A stretch of DNA of 64,000 nt, from the NCBI GenBank assembly GCA_964486295.1, contig CAZAMF010000004.1, forward strand, positions 62,001-126,000, in the 5' to 3' direction. Positions 33,728 through 41,919 of this stretch are shown piece by piece. The DNA comes from CALBZG01 sp964486295 (GTDB lineage Bacteria; Bacillota; Clostridia; Peptostreptococcales; Anaerovoracaceae). Position 1 is the stretch's first letter; each line of letters opens with the position of its first letter. The notes below the pieces were generated by a model. The model saw only the letters and a list, made by a program, of their open reading frames with translations, was not told the origin of the DNA and made no database searches. Both the position numbers and the translations under genes were made by a program.

Positions 33728-36415
33728 CTATTTCAATTCGTACCAGCTGTTGCCGGTATTCAGCGCAGCCGTCAGTTTCACCTTCAGTTCAAATGCGCCT
33801 TCCATGCATTCCGTCAGCAGTTTTCTGATGGCCAGTTCTTCCCCTGCCGCCACCTCTATGACCAGTTCGTCATGGACCTGCAGGATCAGTCTGGACTTGC
33901 GCTCTTCGTCGCGCAGGCGATGGAACACCTTGATCATGGCCAGCTTGATTATATCCGCGGCGCTTCCCTGAAGCGGGCTGTTCATGGCCAGTCGTTCCCC
34001 CATCTGGCGAACCGTATAATTTTTAGCAGTGATCTCCGGTATGGATCTTTTCCTACCCATTATCGTAACGGCATATCCGGTTTCCCGGGCGGTTTTGACA
34101 AGACCGTCCAGATATTCTTTGATGGTGCCGTATTTATTAAAATACTCCTTGATATAGGTGTCGGCTTCAGCCCTGGTCATTCCAGTTCCTTCAGATAAGC
34201 CGAAACTGCTCATCCCATAGATGATGCCGAAATTAACGGCTTTGGCCCGGCTTCTCTGCTCCGGGGTGATCTGATCTTCCGGTATTCCGAGGACCTTGGC
34301 CGCCGTGATCCGGTGAATATCCGCATCCCGGTTAAACGCCTCGATGAGGGTCGGATCACCTGAGAGGTGCGCCAGGATCCGCAGCTCGATTTGGCTATAG
34401 TCCGCGCTCATCAGGGTGTACCCGGCTTCCGGCACAAATGCTTTTCGGATCGTCCTCCCGTATTCCTGCCGGATCGGGATATTCTGCAGATTCGGCTCTG
34501 TGCAACTGATCCTTCCTGTCGCGGTCACTGTCTGCTGAAAATGAGCATGGATTTTGCCGTCTTTATGGATCATCGGCAAAAGGCCTTCAATATAGGTGGA
34601 ATTTAGCTTGGCCAAGGTGCGATACTCTAAGATATCATTGACGACTGGATGCTTGTCTCTCAGTCCTTCTAGAATATCCGCGCCGGTGCTGTAGCCCCGG
34701 GTGGTCTTTTTCCCGTGAGGAAGTTTCAGGGTCTCAAATAGCACTGTACCGAGCTGCAGCGGAGAATTAATATTGAATTCCACACCAGCCAGCCGATATA
34801 TATTCTCCTGCAATGCACTGAGCGTTGCGGTGATCTCCGAACCGATGGCCTTCAGTTCCACCGGATCTACCTGGAAGCCTTCTGTTTCCATGGAAGCCAG
34901 CACTTCAATGAGAGGAATTTCAACTTGATAATAAACATCATCCAGATCTTCCTGTGTGAGTTTTTCCTGATAAATATCCTTCAAAGCCAGAACAGTCTGA
35001 CACCATCTCAATCCATATTGGGCGTATTTCTTGTTCGGCCCGTCAAATAAATCCAGCTGGGCATTTTCTTCCAGGAATTCCTTGAGCGTCGGAAATCCGG
35101 TATGGAAATATTCCAATGCCAGGGTGTTCATCTGGTAATTGGACTTGGAAGGTTCCAGTACATACTGCGCTATAGCCGTATCAAAAATGGTGTTGAATCC
35201 CCTAATCATTCCATTTGATTGGAGCGCATAATAATCATCCTTGAGGTCATGCCCGATCAATTTCGGTTTGGCGGTATCGATCAGCCGGATGACCCCTTGC
35301 AGCATATTTTTGTCTTCGGTCGTAATATAAAACGCCGATTTTGTTGACATAATAAATATACCGTAAACCTCAGGAATGTCCCTATGATTGTTGTCCGAAA
35401 AAACCTTCAAAACCACTTCGTCTTCGTTTGTCAAAACCATCTTTTTCAGATCTTCAGTCGATGTGATGAAAACGATCTCCGTCTGACCATCCGTTCTCAG
35501 CGGTTTTGCTTCAGACTCTGTCTTAGCTGGCTCCCCGGCTTTGCTATCAGCACGCAACTTCTTCAAAAAACTGTTGAATTCCAGCTTCTTATAGCATTCG
35601 ATCAATTGGTTCAGATCCGGATCCACCAGTTCAAAATCATCGAATTCAAAATCGATAGGCGTTTCCGTATTGATTGTAGCAAGCCGTTTGCTCATCAGCG
35701 CCAGATTGGAGTTTTCCAGAACTTTGTTTCTCACTGCCGGTTTTTCAATTTTATCGGCATTAGCGATGATATTCTCCACACTGCCGAATTCATGGATCAG
35801 CGATGTGGCGGTTTTCTCTCCAACGCCGGGTATTCCGGGGATATGGTCACTCTGATCTCCCATCAGCCCCTTAAAATCAATGAACTGTTCCGGCGTGAAG
35901 CCGTACTTTTCAATCATGGCTTTCCGGTCAAATTCCTCAAAATCGGTAATGCCTTTTCTGGTGATGATGACTCTGGTAACATCGGATGCAAGCTGGAGTT
36001 CGTCCTTGTCCCCCGTGATCACCAATGGAGAGAGACCGACCGTTTCAGCCTTCTTGACGATAGTCCCGATGATATCATCCGCCTCGAATCCATCCATTTC
36101 CAGCGTCTTGATTTTCATTGCAGCCAGTACTTCTTTTAGTAGAGGAAGCTGCATGGCCAGTTCCAGCGGCATCTTCTTACGCCCCGCTTTGTAATCCGCA
36201 TATTCCTGATGGCGGAATGTCGGCGTGCTTTTATCAAACGCTACTGCCATGAATTCTGGGTTGTGATCCCGCTTGATTTTTTCCAGCATCGTAATAAAGC
36301 TGTACACGCCGTGCGTGTACAGACCTTCTTTTGTGATCATGGGCCGCTGCATTGCATAGTAAGCCCTGTTGATCAGACTATTGCCGTCGATGACGACGAT
36401 TACTCTTCTGTCCAT
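33728..36415 (-). CDS. polA: DNA polymerase I
   Basis: An 895-residue Pol I with full three-domain length. N-terminal 5' nuclease (to about 290) has VVIDGNSLINRAYYAM, AFDKSTPTFRHQ and GLMGDQSDHIPGIPGVGEKT. The polymerase domain has motif A MSADYSQIELRILAHLSGD, motif B RSRAKAVNFGIIYGMSSFGL and motif C LQVHDELVIEV. The middle 3'-5' exonuclease domain (about 310-480) has lost the DxE motif (VVLKVFSDNN stands there) and the final YxxxD, so it should not proofread, as in Bacillus and Thermus Pol I. The start overlaps the anti-sigma gene by 16 nt, which ties it to the ECF sigma unit. Confidence 0.95.
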   Translation of the reverse strand: MDRRVIVVIDGNSLINRAYYAMQRPMITKEGLYTHGVYSFITMLEKIKRDHNPEFMAVAFDKSTPTFRHQEYADYKAGRKKMPLELAMQLPLLKEVLAAMKIKTLEMDGFEADDIIGTIVKKAETVGLSPLVITGDKDELQLASDVTRVIITRKGITDFEEFDRKAMIEKYGFTPEQFIDFKGLMGDQSDHIPGIPGVGEKTATSLIHEFGSVENIIANADKIEKPAVRNKVLENSNLALMSKRLATINTETPIDFEFDDFELVDPDLNQLIECYKKLEFNSFLKKLRADSKAGEPAKTESEAKPLRTDGQTEIVFITSTEDLKKMVLTNEDEVVLKVFSDNNHRDIPEVYGIFIMSTKSAFYITTEDKNMLQGVIRLIDTAKPKLIGHDLKDDYYALQSNGMIRGFNTIFDTAIAQYVLEPSKSNYQMNTLALEYFHTGFPTLKEFLEENAQLDLFDGPNKKYAQYGLRWCQTVLALKDIYQEKLTQEDLDDVYYQVEIPLIEVLASMETEGFQVDPVELKAIGSEITATLSALQENIYRLAGVEFNINSPLQLGTVLFETLKLPHGKKTTRGYSTGADILEGLRDKHPVVNDILEYRTLAKLNSTYIEGLLPMIHKDGKIHAHFQQTVTATGRISCTEPNLQNIPIRQEYGRTIRKAFVPEAGYTLMSADYSQIELRILAHLSGDPTLIEAFNRDADIHRITAAKVLGIPEDQITPEQRSRAKAVNFGIIYGMSSFGLSEGTGMTRAEADTYIKEYFNKYGTIKEYLDGLVKTARETGYAVTIMGRKRSIPEITAKNYTVRQMGERLAMNSPLQGSAADIIKLAMIKVFHRLRDEERKSRLILQVHDELVIEVAAGEELAIRKLLTECMEGAFELKVKLTAALNTGNSWYELK

Positions 36416-37221
36416 ATCTCACCATCCCGACCTGTATATTTGATTTCGCCGCTGGCGGTACTGACTTTGAAATGCCAGATCCCTTCAGCGTCCTTATAGC
36501 TTTCCGTTATATTTGAGCCTTCTCCTACAGTCAACGTGATCAGCTCGTGGTAATATGCTTCTTCATTTTCAGTGCCTTTAGCGCTATCCCAGGTCATAGA
36601 CGGTACCGGGGCGGCCTTTTCCATGGTGGTCATCATCGCCTGATCGTTTAACGGTGTTGTTGACGGCACTTCCTGATTCTGATTGAATGCCAGAATCGAA
36701 ATGAGTCCCACCACCAGAACGGCGGCCACTGCGGAAACCCGCTTCCATCGGATAACCGGTTTTTCCTTCACCGGTGCTGAAGAAGGTAAAAATCCCTCAT
36801 CGACATTTTCAAACTCCAGCGGCCTCACTTCCATTTCGTCCAACGCTACCGGCGTATGGATGGGTTCGCTGATTTCGGGAGGCACTATCATATTTTCATT
36901 TTTCAGGAAGTCAGGGTGTCCGAAATCATCCAGCCCGTTCAGTTCTTCCGGGTGGGATATACGAAACTCCTCATGATAAGTGGCTTCGGATGTTTCCTGA
37001 ACGGTTTCTCGAAGAGCTTTTCTCAGTTTTTCATCAAAACTGTCCGGAATATATACCTCCGGAACTACCGACCAAATTGATCTCAGCTGCTTCAGGTCGT
37101 TCAGCACCGCTTTGCACTCATCGCAAAGCATCAGGTGTTCTTCTACCATTTCCACCTGGACTTCGCTCAGCATGTTATCAAGATAAAGCGGGAGCGCTTC
37201 CCTAACAGCATTACAGTTCAT
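36400..37221 (-). CDS. Zinc-finger anti-sigma factor
   Basis: A 273-residue membrane anti-sigma factor. The N-terminal ZAS (zf-HC2) domain has the HxxxCxxC motif at H29, C33 and C36 in EEHLMLCDEC. A cytoplasmic linker of about 110 residues is followed by one membrane helix (about 162-180) and an extracytoplasmic domain of about 90 residues ending in a PepSY-like strand pattern (IWHFKVSTASGEIKYTGRD). GGGGAAAA precedes the ATG. It lies 115 nt after the sigma factor and overlaps polA by 16 nt. It should hold the ECF sigma factor inactive until released by a signal in the envelope. Confidence 0.85.
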   Translation of the reverse strand: MNCNAVREALPLYLDNMLSEVQVEMVEEHLMLCDECKAVLNDLKQLRSIWSVVPEVYIPDSFDEKLRKALRETVQETSEATYHEEFRISHPEELNGLDDFGHPDFLKNENMIVPPEISEPIHTPVALDEMEVRPLEFENVDEGFLPSSAPVKEKPVIRWKRVSAVAAVLVVGLISILAFNQNQEVPSTTPLNDQAMMTTMEKAAPVPSMTWDSAKGTENEEAYYHELITLTVGEGSNITESYKDAEGIWHFKVSTASGEIKYTGRDGEIWTEE

Positions 37222-37336
37222 TTTTCCCCAATCTGATCACTTCAATCAATATCTTCTTAAATCTTATAAAATCTTTTAATACTTTTTAATCTAATTAATA
37301 TCTCTAATGTCTTTGCAATTAATGACGCCGGCAGCC

Positions 37337-37918
37337 TCAGATTTGTTCCAGATTATCCAGATAGATCTCACGCAGCTTAAGTCTTGCCCGGGAAAGCCTC
37401 GATTTTACAGTCCCCATGGATACCACCAGGATCTCCGCTATTTCTTCGTAGCTGAAGCCTTGAATATCCCGCAACAGGATGATTTCCTTCTGCTCCACCG
37501 GCAGTTTTTCCAGGCATTCGACGATAAACAGATTCCGCTCCTGCTCCAGAAGCAGATCCTCCGGTCCCTTGCCTTCGTCCTTGACTTCCAGCATATATTC
37601 GGATTCTCCGTCGGTCTTAAAAATGCTCTCGGTCTGAAGTCGTGCTTTCTGCTTTCTGAGTATGTCACAGCATGTGTTAGCTACGATCCGGTACACCCAG
37701 GTGCTGAAGGAACTCTCCCCCTTGAAAAACTTGAGATACTTGTATACCTTGACAAAGCTCTCCTGCAAGGCATCCAGGGCATCTTCCTCGTTGTTCAGAT
37801 ACCGGTATGCGATATTGTAGGCTTTTCCTTTACATGACAAAATGAGAGTTTCAAAATCACTCTCACTTCCATTGCTTGCCCGTTCTATCAATTCCAGTTC
37901 ATCTTTGCTGATCGTCAT
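37337..37918 (-). CDS. ECF sigma factor (sigma-70 family, SigW-like)
   Basis: A 193-residue ECF sigma factor with only regions 2 and 4. Region 2 includes AYNIAYRYLNNEEDALDALQ and ESFVKVYKYLKFFKGESSFS followed by TWVYRIVANTCCDILRK; region 4 includes LPVEQKEIILLRDIQGFSYE and the helix-turn-helix IAEILVVSMGTVKSRLSRAR. The linker of about 40 residues is acidic. The anti-sigma factor is the next gene. Its promoter (37963-37991) looks like a housekeeping SigA site; I saw no ECF-type AAC/CGT pair upstream, so autoregulation is not apparent. Confidence 0.92.
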   Translation of the reverse strand: MTISKDELELIERASNGSESDFETLILSCKGKAYNIAYRYLNNEEDALDALQESFVKVYKYLKFFKGESSFSTWVYRIVANTCCDILRKQKARLQTESIFKTDGESEYMLEVKDEGKGPEDLLLEQERNLFIVECLEKLPVEQKEIILLRDIQGFSYEEIAEILVVSMGTVKSRLSRARLKLREIYLDNLEQI

Positions 37919-37962
37919 ATCATCTTTTCATTGAACAGTCTATATGTTATACTTACCACGTA

Positions 37963-37991
37963 ATTTTATAGTATTTTTTGGGTTTAATCAA
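37963..37991 (-). promoter_or_regulatory. Sigma-A-type promoter before the ECF sigma gene
   Basis: On the minus strand TTGATT (37986-37991) and TAAAAT (37963-37968) are 17 nt apart, in the 86-nt divergent spacer shared with the PHP-family gene. It would serve the sigma, anti-sigma, polA and coaE genes. Confidence 0.65.
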
Positions 37992-38004
37992 GGGGTATTG
38001 AACG

Positions 38005-38796
38005 ATGTACGATTATCATCTGCACACACTGCACAGCGACGACAGCATGGCTCCAATCAACACCATCATCGATGCGGCCATCGATCTTGGATTATCCGGG
38101 GTGGCGATCACCGACCATTACGATCCGGATTATCCAACTCCTGAATTTCCTTTTACATTGGATTTCCCGGTCTATCACAGCGATCTTTTGGAAACCGCCG
38201 AACAATACCGCGGAAAGATCCAAATCGCCAAAGGTATCGAAATCGGCATCCAGCATGGCGAAACCATGGAAAAGTGCAGAGATGCAGCCACGTCCTGGGA
38301 CTATGACTTCATCCTGGGTTCCTTCCACTGCGCTCACGGAAAAGATCTCTGCGTGGACTACTTCGATCACATCAGCGTGCACCAGGCCTATGCAAAATTT
38401 TATGGTTACATGTACGATTGCCTGCTTCTATATAAAGATTTTGACGTCCTTAGCCATTTCAACATCATCGATCGATACACCAAAACCATCCCCAGTTATG
38501 CTCCCTATATGGAACAGATCGAGGCCATCCTGAAGCTGCTGATCGACAACAACAAAGGAATCGAAATCAACACTTCAAGCTTCCGTTACGGGATGGGTGA
38601 TGTGACCACGCCAAGCGCCGGGATCCTGAGGCTTTACAGAGATCTGGGCGGGATGATCCTGACCTTGGGTTCCGATGCCCATAATGCAGGCAACGTCGGT
38701 TTCAAACTGGATTGGGCCCGGGATTTCGCCAAATCGGTAGGCTTTGATACCATCGCCACCTTCGAAAACAGGATCCCCCATTTCGAAATGATCTGA
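38005..38796 (+). CDS. PHP-family phosphatase, histidinol-phosphatase (HisJ/HisK) type
   Basis: A 263-residue PHP-domain metallophosphoesterase. The metal-binding motifs are HLHTLHSDDS at the N-terminus, ITDHYD, GIEIGIQ, LGSFHCAHGKD and TLGSDAHNAG. This set matches the HisJ/HisK class that dephosphorylates histidinol phosphate in histidine synthesis; related PHP proteins have other substrates, and no his biosynthesis gene is nearby (hisS is 20 kb away). AAGGGG precedes the ATG. It is the only plus-strand gene between 1 and 61 kb and converges with the coiled-coil gene, whose stop codon adjoins its own. Confidence 0.82.
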   Translation: MYDYHLHTLHSDDSMAPINTIIDAAIDLGLSGVAITDHYDPDYPTPEFPFTLDFPVYHSDLLETAEQYRGKIQIAKGIEIGIQHGETMEKCRDAATSWDYDFILGSFHCAHGKDLCVDYFDHISVHQAYAKFYGYMYDCLLLYKDFDVLSHFNIIDRYTKTIPSYAPYMEQIEAILKLLIDNNKGIEINTSSFRYGMGDVTTPSAGILRLYRDLGGMILTLGSDAHNAGNVGFKLDWARDFAKSVGFDTIATFENRIPHFEMI

Positions 38797-39993
38797 TTAC
38801 TCGGCGATTTTGAGTTCCTTTTCTTCGCCGCTTTCTTTATGAGTTTCTATTTTATTGATATTCCTGTAAGCAGCAGTCAGCTTTTCCGTCTTCCTGTCTT
38901 TATTCAGCTGTTCCTCCAGGATCGCGATCTTCATGGCGGCAGCGCTGAGTTTGTTCATGTAGGACAACTTCTCGGTGGTAGTTTCAGAATGTTCGCGAAC
39001 CATTTCAATTGCCTTCTGATATTCTTCCTCCAGTTTTGCAGTCAGCGCTTTATTCGTGTGAACAAGTTTATCGTTCACCACATTCAGATCCGCTATATCC
39101 TCGCTCAAAGAGCTGACCGTCTTCTTCAGATAGCCTACCTGGTCACTCAGCGTAGACACGCTGTCATCCTTTGATCCGATTTCTGCAATCAATTTTTCAT
39201 TGACTTTCTGTAGCGCCGAAAGTTGTTCGGTGAGTTCAGCCACCTTGGTCTTGAGTTTTGCCGCTTCCCCGCTTTCAATGATGCTGTTCAGATACTTGGT
39301 TTCATCCTGCTCAGCTTCCAGTCTGCTCATATATTCGGAAGCGATATCCATATGCTTTTTGGCTTCCATTCTTTCTGTCATCACAAATTGTTTCTGAACG
39401 GTGATTTCCTCTTCCGCCTGTTCCAGCTTCGTGTTCAGTTCGCTTATTTCCCTGCATGCATGGTCCAGTCTGTTTTTCAGGCTTCGGATCTCGGTATCTT
39501 TCTGCCGCATTTCATCGTCAAGTGCGGAAACCCTTCCTTTCAGCGAAACAATATCCTTTACTGAAAATTCGGTGCCTTCCTTTTTATTGAGAAGCGTCGC
39601 CTGGGACAGATTTTCATAATCCATTTCGACTTTAGCCAGTCTTGACTTGAGTTTATCGTTGGTTTTCTTCAGCGCATCTTTTTCATCATATAAAAACTGC
39701 ATATTTTTGAGGAATGTTTCTGCGGAAGCCTTTTGTTGCGACTTTAGTTTATTGATGAAATCCAGCACTGATTCTTTTGAATATCCGCCAAAACTCTTTA
39801 CTAAAAATTGTTCCGGGTCTTCTTCCTCGGTCTTTGCATTCATCTGCTCCATGCTAATTTTAGGGATTTCTGCGGTTTTGGTGGTGGTTCTTCCTTTCGT
39901 TTTTTCAAGAAGCTGATCGATTATACTCATGCCTTCGTCCTTTGGCTTATTTTTTATTTCTTCTTCGGGTTTAAACTCTTTCATGTCTGCCAT
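38797..39993 (-). CDS. Coiled-coil protein with DivIVA-like segment, Tad-locus associated (paralogue 1)
   Basis: A 398-residue soluble protein that I cannot assign to a named family. Residues 19-32 carry the motif DEGMSIIDQLLEKT. A conserved segment at about 62-110 (FLVKSFGGYSKESVLDFINK then AETFLKNMQFLYDEKDALKK) resembles the N-terminal DivIVA pattern F-GY-EV--FL. Residues about 100-375 are near-continuous heptad coiled coil rich in Lys, Glu and Leu. No membrane helix or signal peptide. It is a clear paralogue of the protein at 40202-41539, which lacks only the extra N-terminal motif here. A terminator and an extended -10 promoter lie between the two. GGAGGATCATAGAA precedes the ATG. Possible role: polar or septal scaffold for the pilus machine. 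Confidence 0.75.
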   Translation of the reverse strand: MADMKEFKPEEEIKNKPKDEGMSIIDQLLEKTKGRTTTKTAEIPKISMEQMNAKTEEEDPEQFLVKSFGGYSKESVLDFINKLKSQQKASAETFLKNMQFLYDEKDALKKTNDKLKSRLAKVEMDYENLSQATLLNKKEGTEFSVKDIVSLKGRVSALDDEMRQKDTEIRSLKNRLDHACREISELNTKLEQAEEEITVQKQFVMTERMEAKKHMDIASEYMSRLEAEQDETKYLNSIIESGEAAKLKTKVAELTEQLSALQKVNEKLIAEIGSKDDSVSTLSDQVGYLKKTVSSLSEDIADLNVVNDKLVHTNKALTAKLEEEYQKAIEMVREHSETTTEKLSYMNKLSAAAMKIAILEEQLNKDRKTEKLTAAYRNINKIETHKESGEEKELKIAE

Positions 39994-40057
39994 TTCTATG
40001 ATCCTCCGTTTACTGCTTTTGAATGTTCGCCTCTTTATTGAAGCTATTTTGGAATAT

Positions 40058-40063
40058 AGTATA
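40058..40063 (-). promoter_or_regulatory. Extended -10 promoter candidate before coiled-coil paralogue 1
   Basis: On the minus strand TATACT is preceded by TG one base upstream, an extended -10 box; no good -35 box lies 17 nt further up. It follows the terminator at 40101-40134 and would give this gene separate expression from the Tad operon. Confidence 0.4.
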
Positions 40064-40100
40064 ACATAGTTTGTTCGGTTTTAATAAAAACAAATTATTC

Positions 40101-40134
40101 AAAAAATAAGAACCCGGCAACTGGCGGATGCCGG
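40101..40134 (-). terminator. Intrinsic terminator at the end of the Tad operon
   Basis: CCGGCA and TGCCGG form a 6-bp core stem with a 9-nt loop (longer imperfect pairing outside), followed on the minus strand by GTTCTTATTTTTT. It lies about 70 nt after the stop of coiled-coil paralogue 2. Confidence 0.75.
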
Positions 40135-40201
40135 TAGCCGGTTATCAAAATCTGTGTACAAGCGCCGAGCAATTTTAATCAAGGTAAGTTACCTGTTCAA
40201 A

Positions 40202-41539
40202 TTACTTCGATTTTTCCTGTTCGGGAGACTCTTCCTGAGTTTTATCTGATTCCAGTTTGTTCAGATTACGGTAGGCGTCGGTGACTTCTTCCACCTGCCT
40301 GTCTTTGCTGGAACGATGCTCTAATAGATTGATCCTCATTTTAGCTTCGCTCAACTGATTCATGAATGCAATCTTTTCCGTGTTGATCTCGGAACGTTCT
40401 TTGATCAGGCCGATAATTTTCTGGAATTCGGATTCCAGCTGGAAAGTCAATTCTTTGTTGGTATTGGTCAGTTTCGCATTAATGCTGTTCAACTCCTCCA
40501 GATTGGTATTCATTGAACTGATCATCTTATTCATGGATTCGATCTGGTCTACCAGGGTTTCAATCCTTCTGTCCTTGCCGTCGCTTTCCGCAATCACTTT
40601 ATCGTTCACTTCATTGAGAGAAACCATCTGTCCGGTCAAATCTTCAATTTTCAATTTGAGCTTTGCCAGTTCCCCGGTTTCCACCAGACTGGTAAGATAT
40701 CGGTTCTGATCGCGCTCGGCCTCCAGTTGCGCCAAATAATCCGATGCGGCATCCGACTGCTTTTTCGACTCCTGCTTTTCCGAAACCACCAGGCGTCTCT
40801 GCGTATTGATCTCTTCGTTAGCCTGCTGAAGTTGTAACTGTAAATCTTCATTAGCCTTTTCCAGATGATCAATTTTATTATTCAAGAGTCGATTCTCATT
40901 GCTGCTTTTCTTCAGTACATCCTCAAGTGCGGCAACCCGGGATTTAAGGCTCAATACATCGTTTACAGTAAAATCCGTTCCTTCCATTTTATTGAGAAGG
41001 ATCGTCTGGGAGAAATTTTCATAGTCAGCTTCTATCTTGGTCAGTCTTTCCCTAAGCTTTTCATTCGCCTTTTTGAGAGCCTCTTTTTCATCATACAGAA
41101 ACTGCATATTCTTGTAGAATGTTTCCGCAGAAATCTGCTGCTGTCGTCTCATGTTTCCAAAATACTCAAGAACGGAGTCTCTACTATATCCGCCGCCAAA
41201 ACTCTTTTTGAGATATTGGTCCAGATCTCCCTCTTCGGTTCTGCCACGAAGCTGCTCAATGATCAGCATTCCTTCGTCCTTTTGTTTTTCCACAACAACT
41301 TCCGGCTCAATTTTTATTGCGGCCTGTTCAGCAGCCGGTTCCGTTGTTACTTGCGGTTCCGGTTTTTCTGCTACTTTTTCTATAGGGTCATTTGTTTCAA
41401 CCGTCTTAGATACCGCCGGCGCTTCTGAACTTGTGTTTTTTTCGGCATCGACAGTTTTATGTCGTAATTGATCAACAATATTCATTCCATCATCAGGATA
41501 AGTTATTTTCATTTTATTCCCCTGGCTTTGTTCAGGCAT
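40202..41539 (-). CDS. Coiled-coil protein with DivIVA-like segment, Tad-locus associated (paralogue 2)
   Basis: A 445-residue soluble protein of no family I can name, paralogous to the one at 38797-39993. It carries the short motif twice: DDGMNIVDQLRHKT at 16-29 and DEGMLIIEQLRGRT at 88-101, joined by a Glu/Val/Pro-rich linker. Next is the conserved segment YLKKSFGGGYSRDSVLEYF (about 109-127) and AETFYKNMQFLYDEKEALKK, then a long heptad coiled coil from about 145 to 420. No membrane helix or signal peptide. GGAGGATACTCGA precedes the ATG. It follows the DUF192 gene after 27 nt as the last gene of the Tad operon, before a terminator, which argues for a function with the pili. Confidence 0.78.
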   Translation of the reverse strand: MPEQSQGNKMKITYPDDGMNIVDQLRHKTVDAEKNTSSEAPAVSKTVETNDPIEKVAEKPEPQVTTEPAAEQAAIKIEPEVVVEKQKDEGMLIIEQLRGRTEEGDLDQYLKKSFGGGYSRDSVLEYFGNMRRQQQISAETFYKNMQFLYDEKEALKKANEKLRERLTKIEADYENFSQTILLNKMEGTDFTVNDVLSLKSRVAALEDVLKKSSNENRLLNNKIDHLEKANEDLQLQLQQANEEINTQRRLVVSEKQESKKQSDAASDYLAQLEAERDQNRYLTSLVETGELAKLKLKIEDLTGQMVSLNEVNDKVIAESDGKDRRIETLVDQIESMNKMISSMNTNLEELNSINAKLTNTNKELTFQLESEFQKIIGLIKERSEINTEKIAFMNQLSEAKMRINLLEHRSSKDRQVEEVTDAYRNLNKLESDKTQEESPEQEKSK

Positions 41540-41566
41540 TCGAGTATCCTCCTAATTATAAATATA

Positions 41567-41896
41567 CTAATATTTGATCAATAATTGCGAACCTAATTGT
41601 AAATTTGCAGCTTGCCCCTCCGGAAGTTCAAGAACATGCTTTGCGTCTTTAACAAATCTTCCGATATGCCAAGGCCGGATCGTCTCTTTATACAACACAG
41701 TCATATCCGATGCCAAGTATATCACATCTATTGGGAATTTCATAAAAAAGCAGTGTACTGATGAACAGTTTTTAAGAAGCAGTCCTTCACTCGAATCAAG
41801 GCCAATTTTCCCCATCAGGCCAATAAATCTCTGAAAAAAAGTATCGGCGGATTGCACTTTATCAGCCAATAAAACTCCATTGTTGTATATAATCAT
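41567..41896 (-). CDS. DUF192 family protein
   Basis: A 109-residue DUF192 protein. The family pattern is visible: ADTFFQRFIGLMGKIGLDSS (R-GLM motif), SVHCFFMKFPIDVIYLASDM (S-H-FFM-IDVIFL) and VLYKETIRPW before VLELPEG. Members are small beta-rich proteins of unknown function, often exported elsewhere; this one has no signal peptide. It lies 23 nt after tadC and 27 nt before coiled-coil paralogue 2. DUF192 genes recur at Tad loci in Firmicutes as far as I recall, so an accessory pilus role is plausible but unproven. Confidence 0.82.
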   Translation of the reverse strand: MIIYNNGVLLADKVQSADTFFQRFIGLMGKIGLDSSEGLLLKNCSSVHCFFMKFPIDVIYLASDMTVLYKETIRPWHIGRFVKDAKHVLELPEGQAANLQLGSQLLIKY

Positions 41897-41919
41897 ATTA
41901 TATCCTGAAACTCAAATTC

